Below, piece by piece: positions 7,878 through 16,190 of a DNA stretch of 17,798 nucleotides. The stretch covers positions 6,495 through 24,292 of the forward strand of contig DABJ01000037.1 in NCBI GenBank assembly GCA_002102825.1, in the 5' to 3' direction. The DNA comes from Candidatus Gastranaerophilales bacterium HUM_12 (GTDB lineage Bacteria > Cyanobacteriota > Vampirovibrionia > Gastranaerophilales > Gastranaerophilaceae). Every line of letters begins with the position of its first letter. Position 1 is the stretch's first letter. The notes under the pieces were generated by a model. That model was not told the DNA's origin. It saw nothing but the letters and a program-made list of their open reading frames with translations, and searched no databases. A program made the position numbers and the translations under genes.

Positions 7878-9533
7878 TTAAACAATTGCGCCGTGCGAAG
7901 CATCTTGAACATTTTTTGCATATTTTGCAAGATAACCTGATTTACACTTCAATTCAAAAGGTTTCAAATGTTTTCTGCGCTCAGAAAGTTCTTCTTCAGA
8001 CACCATAAGTGTAATTTCTCTAGTATTGATATTGATTTTAATTTTATCACCATCTTTAATAAGTGCGATATTTCCGCCCATTGCAGCTTCCGGACAAACA
8101 TGACCAATACAAATTCCTCGAGTTCCGCCGGAAAATCTACCGTCTGTAATAAGTGCGCAAGTTGTACCTAAACCTTTACCAACCAGTAATGATGTTGGAG
8201 CAAGCATTTCACGCATTCCGGGGCCTCCCTTTGGTCCCTCATAACGAATTACTACAATATCACCAGCATGTATTTTGTCACCCTCAAGAGCTGCCATAGA
8301 ATCTTCTTCTGAATCAAAAGTCTTTGCAATGCCCTCAAATTCATAACATTTTTCATCAATTCCTGAAATTTTAGTTACGCAACCGTCAGGTGCAATGTTT
8401 CCATATAAAATTCCAAGTCCCGGTTTTGTTGTAAACGGTTCACTATATGGGTGAATTAAGTCTGTGTTTACATAAGCATTTTGAGTTATTTCAGATAACT
8501 TTAAACCACAACAAGTATTTTTATCTGCAATTCCTATATTTGCAGACATTAAAATTTTCATAAGAGCCGGCATTCCGCCACCTTTATGGAAGTCAGTCAT
8601 TGTTGGATTTCCTGCAGGGTCAAGTTTTACAACTTGATGAATCTTATGACTTAAATCTTCAAAATCTTTTAGTGTAACATCAATTTCACCGGCATTTGCG
8701 ATTGCTAAAATGTGCAAGAATGAATTAGTAGAGCCACCTAAAGCTAAGTCACAAATAATTGCATTTCTCAAGGTATTTTTATCAACAATATCTCGTGGTT
8801 TTATATTCTTTTTAACCAAATTAACAATTTGAACACCACTATCAAATGCAATTCTTCGTTTTTTAGATGATACAGCAGAAGCACTTGCACAGTATGGTAA
8901 ACTCATACCCATCGCTTCTGTTAAACAAGCCATAGTATTTGCAGTGTACATTCCCTGACAAGAACCGGCACTAGGACAAGACTCTTCCTCCATTTCAAGA
9001 AGTCTATTTTTGTCAATTTGTCCACTTCTGTATTTTCCAATTCCCTCAAAAGAAGCTTTAATCATTGATAATTTTTCACAACGACTTTCTCCATCTAGCA
9101 TTGGACCTGCGGTAACAATAATTGTCGGAATATTCAAACGCATTGCTGCAATCAGCATTCCCGGGGTTATTTTGTCACAATTTGAAAGTAAAACTAAACC
9201 ATCAAGTTGATGAGCTTCAGCCATAGTTTCAACACAATCGGCAATCAAATCTCTTGACGGTAAAGAATATCTCATTCCGGAATGCCCCATAGAAATACCA
9301 TCACAAACAGCGGGAACACCGAAAATAAAAGCCTGTCCTCCACCGGTATGAATTCCCTTTTCAATTTGACGTTCCAAATCTCTCATTCCGATATGTCCCG
9401 GAACCAAATCGGTAAATGAACTTGCAATCCCGATAAAGGGTGCGTCCATATTTTGTTTACTTACCCCTGTTGCCATAAGTAAGGCTCTATGTGGGGTGTG
9501 AGCTATTCCTTTTTTAATATTGTCACTTCTCAT
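7878..9533 (-). CDS. ilvD: Dihydroxy-acid dehydratase
   Basis: Iron-sulfur enzyme that dehydrates 2,3-dihydroxy-isovalerate and 2,3-dihydroxy-3-methylvalerate to 2-oxo acids in valine, isoleucine and leucine synthesis (also feeding pantothenate). The 551-residue protein is the shorter form starting MRSDNIKKGI, a pattern I associate with methanogen and clostridial enzymes; E. coli IlvD is about 616 residues. Visible landmarks are CDG (77-79), SNCDKITPGM (117-126), CPSAGSCQGMYTAN (186-199), RYEGPKGGPGM and LITDGRFSGGT. Cys119 and Cys192 are likely cluster ligands. The position equivalent to the first Cys of plant-type [2Fe-2S] enzymes appears to be Ser (SSFTDLVPG, 38-46). GGAG lies 9 bases before the ATG. 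No other ilv gene is in view. Confidence 0.96.
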   Translation of the reverse strand: MRSDNIKKGIAHTPHRALLMATGVSKQNMDAPFIGIASSFTDLVPGHIGMRDLERQIEKGIHTGGGQAFIFGVPAVCDGISMGHSGMRYSLPSRDLIADCVETMAEAHQLDGLVLLSNCDKITPGMLIAAMRLNIPTIIVTAGPMLDGESRCEKLSMIKASFEGIGKYRSGQIDKNRLLEMEEESCPSAGSCQGMYTANTMACLTEAMGMSLPYCASASAVSSKKRRIAFDSGVQIVNLVKKNIKPRDIVDKNTLRNAIICDLALGGSTNSFLHILAIANAGEIDVTLKDFEDLSHKIHQVVKLDPAGNPTMTDFHKGGGMPALMKILMSANIGIADKNTCCGLKLSEITQNAYVNTDLIHPYSEPFTTKPGLGILYGNIAPDGCVTKISGIDEKCYEFEGIAKTFDSEEDSMAALEGDKIHAGDIVVIRYEGPKGGPGMREMLAPTSLLVGKGLGTTCALITDGRFSGGTRGICIGHVCPEAAMGGNIALIKDGDKIKININTREITLMVSEEELSERRKHLKPFELKCKSGYLAKYAKNVQDASHGAIV

Positions 9534-9551
9534 TTATCTTTACTCCAAAAG

Positions 9552-10457
9552 TTAATATTTAACTTTTACTATATTAAAATCTTCGTCCCACTCAATTTCA
9601 CCTTTACTATCAAGATTGTGATAAATGTATGGATTATCAATAAATTGAGGATTTAAAAGATTTTTATTTCCAATAATTTTTACAATATCCGGAAGCAACT
9701 TTGTACTTCCCGCAATTGTACCCTCGGCAGAAGTCGCTTTTACACCATCAAAATATATTTTTTCATCTGAAAAAACGAACTCTTTTATATCACTATGAGT
9801 ACAAGACAAGCAGTCTGAAATCAAGATAACTTTATCAACAGGTTTAGCCTTGAACAAGAGTTTTAAGGCATCATCTGAAACATGAACACCATCTGCAATA
9901 ACTTCAGCATAAATATTATCGTTTATCAATGCACTTAAAGCTGTTGATTTTCCACGATGTGCAATCCCTTTCATTCCGTTGAACGTATGAGTTACTCCAT
10001 TACAAAATGACAAATCACCACCAACACAATGCCCTGCTTGAACTTTAATGCCTTTATCCTGCAAATTTTTTAAAACTTCATAATTTGCAAGTTCCGGAGC
10101 TATTGTCATAATTTTGATAAAATCATCTTCAACTCGTTTTATATTTTCAAAAGTTGGGGCTAAAAAGTCTGCAGCATTATGAATACATTTCTTTTCAGGG
10201 TTTAAGAAAATTCCCTCAAGATGGATACCACAAATTTTTGCCGTATCAGAAGTCGTTTTTTGGGCAGCCTCTTTGATAATTCTTATCTGACGTTTTGTAT
10301 TTTCAACAGTATCAGTTACAAGAGTAGGGAAAATATACCCAACCCCCTCTTTTAAGATTTTATTAGCTACATCTAAAACATCATTTACCGAAGCTTTATT
10401 AAAATCAACACCGTAACAACCGTGAAAATGTTGTTCTACAAGTAATTTTGTTTTCAT
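9552..10457 (-). CDS. nagA: N-acetylglucosamine-6-phosphate deacetylase-like protein, short form
   Basis: Amidohydrolase-fold protein predicted to remove acetate from GlcNAc-6-phosphate, a step in amino-sugar and wall recycling. NagA motifs in order: HFHGCYGVDF (10-19), GIHLEGIF (77-84, Glu81), AGHCVGG (141-147, His143), GVTHTFNGM (154-162, His157), DGVHV (189-193) and SDC (214-216, Asp215). These match the metal-binding Glu/His/His and catalytic Asp of NagA. At 301 residues it is well below the usual 380 or so. The N-terminal beta-sandwich segment is missing and the protein starts almost at the first barrel strand. The ATG overlaps the murE stop by one base (TAATG), so no longer start is hidden upstream. 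It could be active on a related substrate. Confidence is for family membership. Confidence 0.85.
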   Translation of the reverse strand: MKTKLLVEQHFHGCYGVDFNKASVNDVLDVANKILKEGVGYIFPTLVTDTVENTKRQIRIIKEAAQKTTSDTAKICGIHLEGIFLNPEKKCIHNAADFLAPTFENIKRVEDDFIKIMTIAPELANYEVLKNLQDKGIKVQAGHCVGGDLSFCNGVTHTFNGMKGIAHRGKSTALSALINDNIYAEVIADGVHVSDDALKLLFKAKPVDKVILISDCLSCTHSDIKEFVFSDEKIYFDGVKATSAEGTIAGSTKLLPDIVKIIGNKNLLNPQFIDNPYIYHNLDSKGEIEWDEDFNIVKVKY

Positions 10458-11932
10458 TATATAACACTTCCCGCAAATACTTTTCTTGCTTGTTCTCTGT
10501 CGTCAAAATGAATTGTTTTATCTTTTAAAATTTGGTAATCTTCATGACCTTTTCCAGCAATCAAAACAACATCATTATTATCGGCAATTGTTTTTAGTAA
10601 TGCGATTGCCTCCCCTCTATCAGGTTCAACCGTAACGATTTCAGGATCAACGGATTTTAAACCCGCAATAATATCAGTAATAATTTGTTGCGGATCTTCT
10701 GAGCGAGGATTATCACTTGTGATAACAATTTTATCTGCTAATTTTTGTGCTATAGCACCCATTTTAGGACGTTTTGTTGCATCTCTATCACCACCGCAAC
10801 CGAATAAGCAAATCAATTTCCCGTCTTTTGGAGTGATTTCTCTTGCTGATTTTAAAACATTTTCTAAACCGTCCGGAGTGTGTGCATAATCAACGATTAC
10901 CAATGGTTTTTTGTTAACAATTTCAAATCTGCCTGCAACACCGTGAACATTTTGCAATGACTTTAACGCAACTTTGATATCAATACCCATAGCAATAGCA
11001 GCGGTAATCGCAGCTAAAACGTTATAAACACTGAACATACCATTCATGTGTAAGTTTACAGAATATTCTTTACCTTGCACAACTAAAACAAATTCTGCAC
11101 CATTTAATGAGAAATTAATATTTTTTGCCATTACATCTGCTGCTTTCTTGACACCGTAAGTGTATTTTCTAACACCCTCCGGTACGACTGACAAAAATCT
11201 TTCACCATATTCATCATCAATATTTATAACGGCAAAATCACCCTCTGTAAGTCTTTCAAAAAGTAGAGCTTTAGCTTTAAAATAATTTTCCATTGTAATA
11301 TGGTAATCCAAGTGGTCTTGAGTAAGATTTGTGAATACAGCACCATTAAACCTGCAACCACCAACTCTATTTTGGTCTAAGGCATGTGAACTTACTTCCA
11401 TTACGACATTATCAATTTTTTCAACATCTTTAATCATTCTTAATGTTGCTTGAAGTTCTGGAGCTTGTGGAGTTGTATGTTTTGCATCACGGTATTCACC
11501 ATTTGATGATAATTTATATCCTAAAGTTCCGATTAAAGCACATTTTTCATTATTTTCTTCAAATATTTTTTGAATTAAGTGAGTAACTGTTGTTTTGCCA
11601 TTTGTTCCGGTTATACCGATTAAATTAAGACCTTTTGACGGGCTTGAATAAAATCTATCTGCAATATCTGCAATTTTGTGTCTTGTTGAATCAACTTGAA
11701 CTTGCGGAACAGTTATATTCTCAACCGGACGTTCTACAAGCAATGCTGCAGCACCATTATCTATTGCCATTTGAGCGTATTCATGACCATCTGTATGTTC
11801 ACCTACCAGACAAACAAAAATATCACCTTTTTTAGTTGTTTTTGAATTATATGAAATTCCGGAAATCTCAACGTTTTTAAAATTTATTAAATCTTTGTAT
11901 TTTAGATATTCAATCAATTCATCTAATTTCAT
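10457..11932 (-). CDS. murE: UDP-MurNAc-tripeptide synthetase, meso-diaminopimelate-adding
   Basis: Cytoplasmic ATP-dependent Mur ligase that adds the third stem-peptide residue to UDP-MurNAc-L-Ala-D-Glu. The 491-residue protein has the N-terminal UDP-binding domain (about 1-100), the ATP-binding loop GITGTNGKTT (106-115), the substrate motif HTTPQAPE (152-159), a probable carbamylated Lys221 (AKALLF), and the C-terminal ligase domain. DNPRSEDP (407-414) contains the DNPR signature of enzymes that add meso-diaminopimelate rather than lysine, which fits a diderm. AAGGAG lies 7 bases before the ATG, the strongest ribosome-binding site in the window. It follows the FtsI-like gene, as in division and cell-wall (dcw) clusters, but murF and mraY do not follow. 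Confidence 0.97.
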   Translation of the reverse strand: MKLDELIEYLKYKDLINFKNVEISGISYNSKTTKKGDIFVCLVGEHTDGHEYAQMAIDNGAAALLVERPVENITVPQVQVDSTRHKIADIADRFYSSPSKGLNLIGITGTNGKTTVTHLIQKIFEENNEKCALIGTLGYKLSSNGEYRDAKHTTPQAPELQATLRMIKDVEKIDNVVMEVSSHALDQNRVGGCRFNGAVFTNLTQDHLDYHITMENYFKAKALLFERLTEGDFAVINIDDEYGERFLSVVPEGVRKYTYGVKKAADVMAKNINFSLNGAEFVLVVQGKEYSVNLHMNGMFSVYNVLAAITAAIAMGIDIKVALKSLQNVHGVAGRFEIVNKKPLVIVDYAHTPDGLENVLKSAREITPKDGKLICLFGCGGDRDATKRPKMGAIAQKLADKIVITSDNPRSEDPQQIITDIIAGLKSVDPEIVTVEPDRGEAIALLKTIADNNDVVLIAGKGHEDYQILKDKTIHFDDREQARKVFAGSVI

Positions 11933-11959
11933 TCTTTTTCTCCTTACTTATATTCTTTA

Positions 11960-13726
11960 TTAATTAACTTTTTTTGTAGGTGTTGTAGGAATTTTATCAG
12001 GTTTTAAGTCTAAAATTCTAGCTGTTTGCTCTGCAACTTCATGGAATACAGGGCCTGCTACAGTATTTCCCCAAACCGGTCCTTTTTTAGCACTATCTAT
12101 TACTACATAAATTAAAACTTTCGGATCACTTGCCGGTAGATAGCCGATAGTCGATGTGTACATCGTACCGGAATAACCCGTTCCATTTTCTAATGGTTTT
12201 CTTGATGTACCGGTTTTAGCCGCGACATTATACTTATCCATTTTAATACAAGATTTTCCGTTATTAACACTCTCTGCCAATAATTTTGTAATCGTGTGAG
12301 CTGTTTGGGCAGAAATTGTCGGAATAGATTTAACCTTTTCAGCTTCTTCTTCCGGTGAATACTTAATAACGTGAGGTGTAACTCTTACTCCGTTATTAGC
12401 AAGTGCCGATACCGCTGAAACCATTTGCATGATAGAAACAGATGTACCATACCCGTAAGACATTGTCATGTGCAAACCTTTATCCCAATATTTAGGAGAA
12501 GCAAGCAATCCCGAAGACTCCCCTGGCAAATCAATTCCAGATTTTTCACCAAAACCAAATTTTTTAAGCATTGTATAAAATTCGTTATGCGTCATCAAAA
12601 ATCCGACATTTACAGAACCGATATTACTGGAGTGTTCAAATAAGTAAACCAAGTTAATCTTTCCGGGCGCACCTTTTTGTTTGTAGTCGTAATTTTCAAT
12701 CGTGTAATTTCCAAACTTCATACGGCCGGAATCGGCAATAATTGAATGTTCATTGATTTTACCAAGCTCCATCGCACTGGTTACAGTGATAGTTTTGAAT
12801 GTTGACCCCGGAGGATAAACATCAGTCAACGTCCAGTTTTTTATCTGGGTATTAGATGCTTTTTGGAATTTGTTAGGGTCATAAGTTGGATAAACGGCAT
12901 AAGCAAGAATTTCACCATTTTTAGGGTTCATAACAATAACGGCACCACGTAAAGCATCTTTTTCATGGATAATTTTTTGTAATTCTTTTTCGCAAACGTG
13001 TTGAATAGCAGCATCAATTGTCAAAACAACATCTTGCCCTTTAGGATTCATCGTAGGAACAACGGGATCAGTTGTAAAGTTATAGATAATCTTACCATCT
13101 CTTGTCCTTTGATATCTTGTCGCCCTTACAACGTGCTCTAACTTGTCTTTTGCGGTTAGTTCCACTCCATTTGAAACATTTGCATCAAAGTTATAAAAGC
13201 CTAAAACATGAGATGCAAATACTCCTTGCGGATACTCTCGAGTATTCTTTTTGTCTAAACTTATTGAACGAAAACTATTATCAGAAATAATTTTCATAAT
13301 CTTTTTGGCTGTATCTCTATCAACATCTTTTTTAACTGCAATAACTTGAATTTTTTTATTTGATAACTTTGCATATAAAGTTTGTTCCGGAATTCCGAGT
13401 ATCGGAGCAAATAATTTAGCTATTTTCTTCGGGGTTTCCTTGTCAGAATAATCAACAGGACGAGCATAGATATTGTAATAAATTCTATCAGTTGCTAACT
13501 TAATTCCATGTCTATCATAAATATCACCACGAACTGCAAAATCATGACTTGCACGTTGCATTCTGCCTTTTTCACGGTATTTGTGAATATCAACAATTTG
13601 CAATACAAATAAATGTAATGCTAATAATATAACCCCAACTAAATAAACAATACTCATAAAATCAGTAGCATTGTTACAATAGCGGCCCCTTGATGTTTTT
13701 CGGGTTTTATCTGTATCTCTTCTCAT
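11960..13726 (-). CDS. ftsI: Class B penicillin-binding protein, FtsI/PBP3-like transpeptidase
   Basis: Inner-membrane D,D-transpeptidase that cross-links peptidoglycan, most likely at the division septum. The 588-residue protein has a short basic cytoplasmic N terminus, one membrane anchor (about 24-45), a dimerisation/pedestal domain containing RGDIYDRHG (66-74), and a transpeptidase domain. The catalytic triad of motifs is complete: STFK (Ser308 nucleophile, Lys311), SSN (366-368) and KTGT (504-507). No PASTA repeats are visible. The assignment to FtsI rather than SpoVD or PBP2 rests on size, motif layout and adjacency to murE. AAGGG lies 7 bases before the ATG. It is the first gene of the - strand run and lies divergent to an amidase gene. 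Confidence 0.93.
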   Translation of the reverse strand: MRRDTDKTRKTSRGRYCNNATDFMSIVYLVGVILLALHLFVLQIVDIHKYREKGRMQRASHDFAVRGDIYDRHGIKLATDRIYYNIYARPVDYSDKETPKKIAKLFAPILGIPEQTLYAKLSNKKIQVIAVKKDVDRDTAKKIMKIISDNSFRSISLDKKNTREYPQGVFASHVLGFYNFDANVSNGVELTAKDKLEHVVRATRYQRTRDGKIIYNFTTDPVVPTMNPKGQDVVLTIDAAIQHVCEKELQKIIHEKDALRGAVIVMNPKNGEILAYAVYPTYDPNKFQKASNTQIKNWTLTDVYPPGSTFKTITVTSAMELGKINEHSIIADSGRMKFGNYTIENYDYKQKGAPGKINLVYLFEHSSNIGSVNVGFLMTHNEFYTMLKKFGFGEKSGIDLPGESSGLLASPKYWDKGLHMTMSYGYGTSVSIMQMVSAVSALANNGVRVTPHVIKYSPEEEAEKVKSIPTISAQTAHTITKLLAESVNNGKSCIKMDKYNVAAKTGTSRKPLENGTGYSGTMYTSTIGYLPASDPKVLIYVVIDSAKKGPVWGNTVAGPVFHEVAEQTARILDLKPDKIPTTPTKKVN

Positions 13727-13747
13727 TACCTATCCCTTATATATTTA

Positions 13748-13756
13748 ATTTTACCA
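13748..13756 (-). promoter_or_regulatory. Candidate extended -10 promoter for the FtsI-like/murE run
   Basis: On the - strand, TGG-TAAAAT (13756-13748) has the TGn extension of an extended -10 element. The -35 match about 18 bases upstream (TTAGAT) is poor, as is common with extended -10 promoters. It would give a leader of about 15 bases containing the AAGGG ribosome-binding site. Confidence 0.35.
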
Positions 13757-13800
13757 TAATGAATGACAAATATCTAAATTATTAAATAAATTTACGAAAT

Positions 13801-13806
13801 TATAAT
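13801..13806 (+). promoter_or_regulatory. Candidate -10 element for the amidase/DUF3326 genes
   Basis: TATAAT is a perfect -10 hexamer; the best -35 match 16 bases upstream (TTATTA) is weak. A second hexamer, TATAGT (13823-13828), would start transcription almost exactly at the ATG at 13835 and give a leaderless message. The two alternatives cannot be separated by eye. Confidence 0.35.
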
Positions 13807-13834
13807 TTTTTCTTAATTATTGTATAGTAATAGT

Positions 13835-15214
13835 ATGAAGAGAAATATTTTATCAATTTTAGGTCTGGTTTTGTTGTTAAATATAAGCACATTAAACGTA
13901 AATTGTGCTGAGATTGTTTACCCCAAAAGTAACAATGTAACTATTGATTCACCACGAACATTTTTTATCGGAAGTGTAAATCCTGATAATAAATTGACGA
14001 TTAATGGTGAACCCGTTGAAATTCACCCTTCAGGTGGTTTTTGGCATACTGTAAATTTATCTGTTGGAGAAAATATATTCAAAATTGACAATGGTAAAGA
14101 ATCAAAAACTTATACAATTACAAGAAATAACTCCAACTCAAACCCTAATAAAACTCAATTAACAGAAAAAAAATATAACAAACCAATCACAATTGTAACA
14201 AATGAAAATAATATTCCGCTTCGTTCAACTCCTGTTGATTTCGGAATAAATCGACTTCAACATTTGCAAAAAGGTATTTTATTTAGAGCCATTGGTGAGT
14301 ATGGGGATTTTTACAAGGTGCAACTTGCAAGAGATGATTACGCTTGGATTACAAAGTCTTCAATGAAAGAACTTCAAAATATAGACCTAAAACCTGTAAA
14401 AATTGACTCTTTTACTTATGAAGAAACTCCGGATAAAAGAATTTTCAAATTAAAATTATCACAAAAAACACCTTACGTTTTATATGATAATAACGGACTT
14501 GATTTAACGGTTTATAACGTAGATAGCTGTCCTTTTAATAAATATGAAATTCATATAAACCCGATTGTGAAATTATTTGGGTTTAACAGTTATTACAAAT
14601 CAGATAATGAACTTGTAATTGAAGTAAATAATGCCCCTGTTATTGATAAAAACTGTCCGCTAAAAGACATAAAAATAACTCTTGATGCGGGACATGGTGG
14701 TAGTGAATATGGTGCAATCAGTCCTCTTGGAAATAAAGAAAAAGACATAAATTTAGCTATAGCAAAAAAATTACAAACCAAGCTTCAAGAAGCTGGAGCA
14801 ATTGTTTATATGACCAGAGATGATGATAGTGAAGTTTCACTTTCTGATAGAGTAAAAAAATCAAATGACAATAATTCTCAAATATTTTTAAGTATTCACA
14901 ACAATGCTTTGCCGGATTCACTTGCAGATAGGAAAGCGACAGGAACTGAAACGTATTATTTCTATCCACAATCAAGAGAACTTGCCAAAACATTACTAAA
15001 TACAATTACAACAGATTTAGAATTAAAAAACAATGGTGCGAAACAACAAAGCTTCGCAGTTATCCGAAATACAAACAGTCTTGCAGTTTTGCTTGAACTT
15101 GGCTATATAATAAATCCGGAAGACAACGCAAAACTTATGGACGAATGTTTTCAAGATAAAGCAGCAGAATCAATTAAACATGGATTGGAGAATTATTTAA
15201 ATGGCATACAATAA
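13835..15214 (+). CDS. Secreted N-acetylmuramoyl-L-alanine amidase with Ig-like and SH3-like domains
   Basis: Zinc enzyme that cuts the bond between MurNAc and the stem peptide, acting in the periplasm. The 459-residue protein has a signal peptide (about 1-25, cleavage probably after NCA). A beta-sandwich domain (about 28-97) and an SH3-like domain (about 118-180: IPLRSTP, YAWITKSSM) follow. A further beta-rich stretch (about 190-268, possibly AMIN-like) precedes a C-terminal Amidase_3 domain. Zinc and catalytic residues are visible: DAGHGG (His287), KEKDINLA (Glu302), SIHNN (His355) and LLELGY (Glu421). The ATG at 13835 is chosen because the in-frame TTG at 13820 overlaps a possible -10 element. 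No Shine-Dalgarno sequence precedes it. Its 3' end overlaps the DUF3326 gene by 14 bases. Confidence 0.92.
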   Translation: MKRNILSILGLVLLLNISTLNVNCAEIVYPKSNNVTIDSPRTFFIGSVNPDNKLTINGEPVEIHPSGGFWHTVNLSVGENIFKIDNGKESKTYTITRNNSNSNPNKTQLTEKKYNKPITIVTNENNIPLRSTPVDFGINRLQHLQKGILFRAIGEYGDFYKVQLARDDYAWITKSSMKELQNIDLKPVKIDSFTYEETPDKRIFKLKLSQKTPYVLYDNNGLDLTVYNVDSCPFNKYEIHINPIVKLFGFNSYYKSDNELVIEVNNAPVIDKNCPLKDIKITLDAGHGGSEYGAISPLGNKEKDINLAIAKKLQTKLQEAGAIVYMTRDDDSEVSLSDRVKKSNDNNSQIFLSIHNNALPDSLADRKATGTETYYFYPQSRELAKTLLNTITTDLELKNNGAKQQSFAVIRNTNSLAVLLELGYIINPEDNAKLMDECFQDKAAESIKHGLENYLNGIQ

Positions 15215-16190
15215 TAAAAAACTTGGAGCTTTTATTGTTCCAACAGGTATTGGCGCATCAATTGGCGGATACGCAGGAGATGCAAGCACTTATGCCAGAA
15301 AATTTGCCAATAATAATATAAATTTAATTGTAAATCCCAATGTTGTAAATGCGGGTTGTTTTTCGGGAATTACTCAAAACATGCTATATACTGAAGGGTA
15401 CACCTTAGATAGTTTTTTCAAGGGGGAAATCAATCTAATTCCGTCAAATAACAATAAAATCGGAATCATCTATGATAAAGCTATTCCACAAGATGTTTTG
15501 AATGTTCATATTAATACACAAAATGCCGTAAAAACTGTATATGGTGTAGATATTCATGCTTATACGATTACGAAAGAACCTGTTGGTGTTGAATTCTATA
15601 TGACAGATGACGGCATTTCTGTTGGAGATGTAAAAAATATTTCAACACTTGGAAAATCTTGCGAAGAATTACTCACAAAAGGCTGTGATGCTATTGCAAT
15701 TGTTTGCCTATTTGAAGATCCGGAGGAAGACAATGAAGATTACGCAAACGGTGAGGGAGCAGACCCGGTTGGAGGAGTTGAAGCAATACTATCGCATTAC
15801 ATTTCAAAACATTACAAAATACCATGCGCACACTCTCCGGCCTTTGTTGACTATACAATTTATCCGGACATTGTAAACCCAAAATCAGCATCAGAATACA
15901 TTACACCAACATTTTTATCTTGTATTTTGCTTGGATTATCTCAAGCTCCCAAAATCATAACCGACAAAAATATTGGAATAAATATAAAAGATGTAGATTT
16001 CCTTGTTATGCCACACAATGCACTAGGTTCAGTTCCCGTACTTGAAGCTCAACAACGAAATATTCCAACTTATGCTATCAGAGAAAACTCTTCTGAGCTT
16101 GATATCACAAAAGATAAATTATTTAAAACATCGAACATTATAGAAGTAGATACTTATGAAGAATGTTTAAATCAAATCCTAAAAAGTTAA
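15201..16190 (+). CDS. DUF3326 family protein of unknown function
   Basis: A 329-residue protein, apparently cytoplasmic (no signal peptide or membrane helix). The N terminus carries IVPTGIGASIGGYAGDAS (12-29), which I recognise as the signature of DUF3326 proteins, conserved mainly in cyanobacteria and plants. Other likely conserved blocks are NPNVVNAG (45-52), YTEGYTLDSF (63-72), GEGADPVGGVEA (184-195), CAHSPAF (209-215) and MPHNALGSVPVLEAQ (270-284). The glycine-rich N-terminal loop could bind a phosphate or nucleotide, but this is inference and no activity is known to me. GGAG lies 9 bases before the ATG, inside the amidase gene, so the two are co-transcribed and probably coupled. The 3' end overlaps the convergent murI gene by 12 bases. 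Confidence 0.88.
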   Translation: MAYNNKKLGAFIVPTGIGASIGGYAGDASTYARKFANNNINLIVNPNVVNAGCFSGITQNMLYTEGYTLDSFFKGEINLIPSNNNKIGIIYDKAIPQDVLNVHINTQNAVKTVYGVDIHAYTITKEPVGVEFYMTDDGISVGDVKNISTLGKSCEELLTKGCDAIAIVCLFEDPEEDNEDYANGEGADPVGGVEAILSHYISKHYKIPCAHSPAFVDYTIYPDIVNPKSASEYITPTFLSCILLGLSQAPKIITDKNIGINIKDVDFLVMPHNALGSVPVLEAQQRNIPTYAIRENSSELDITKDKLFKTSNIIEVDTYEECLNQILKS

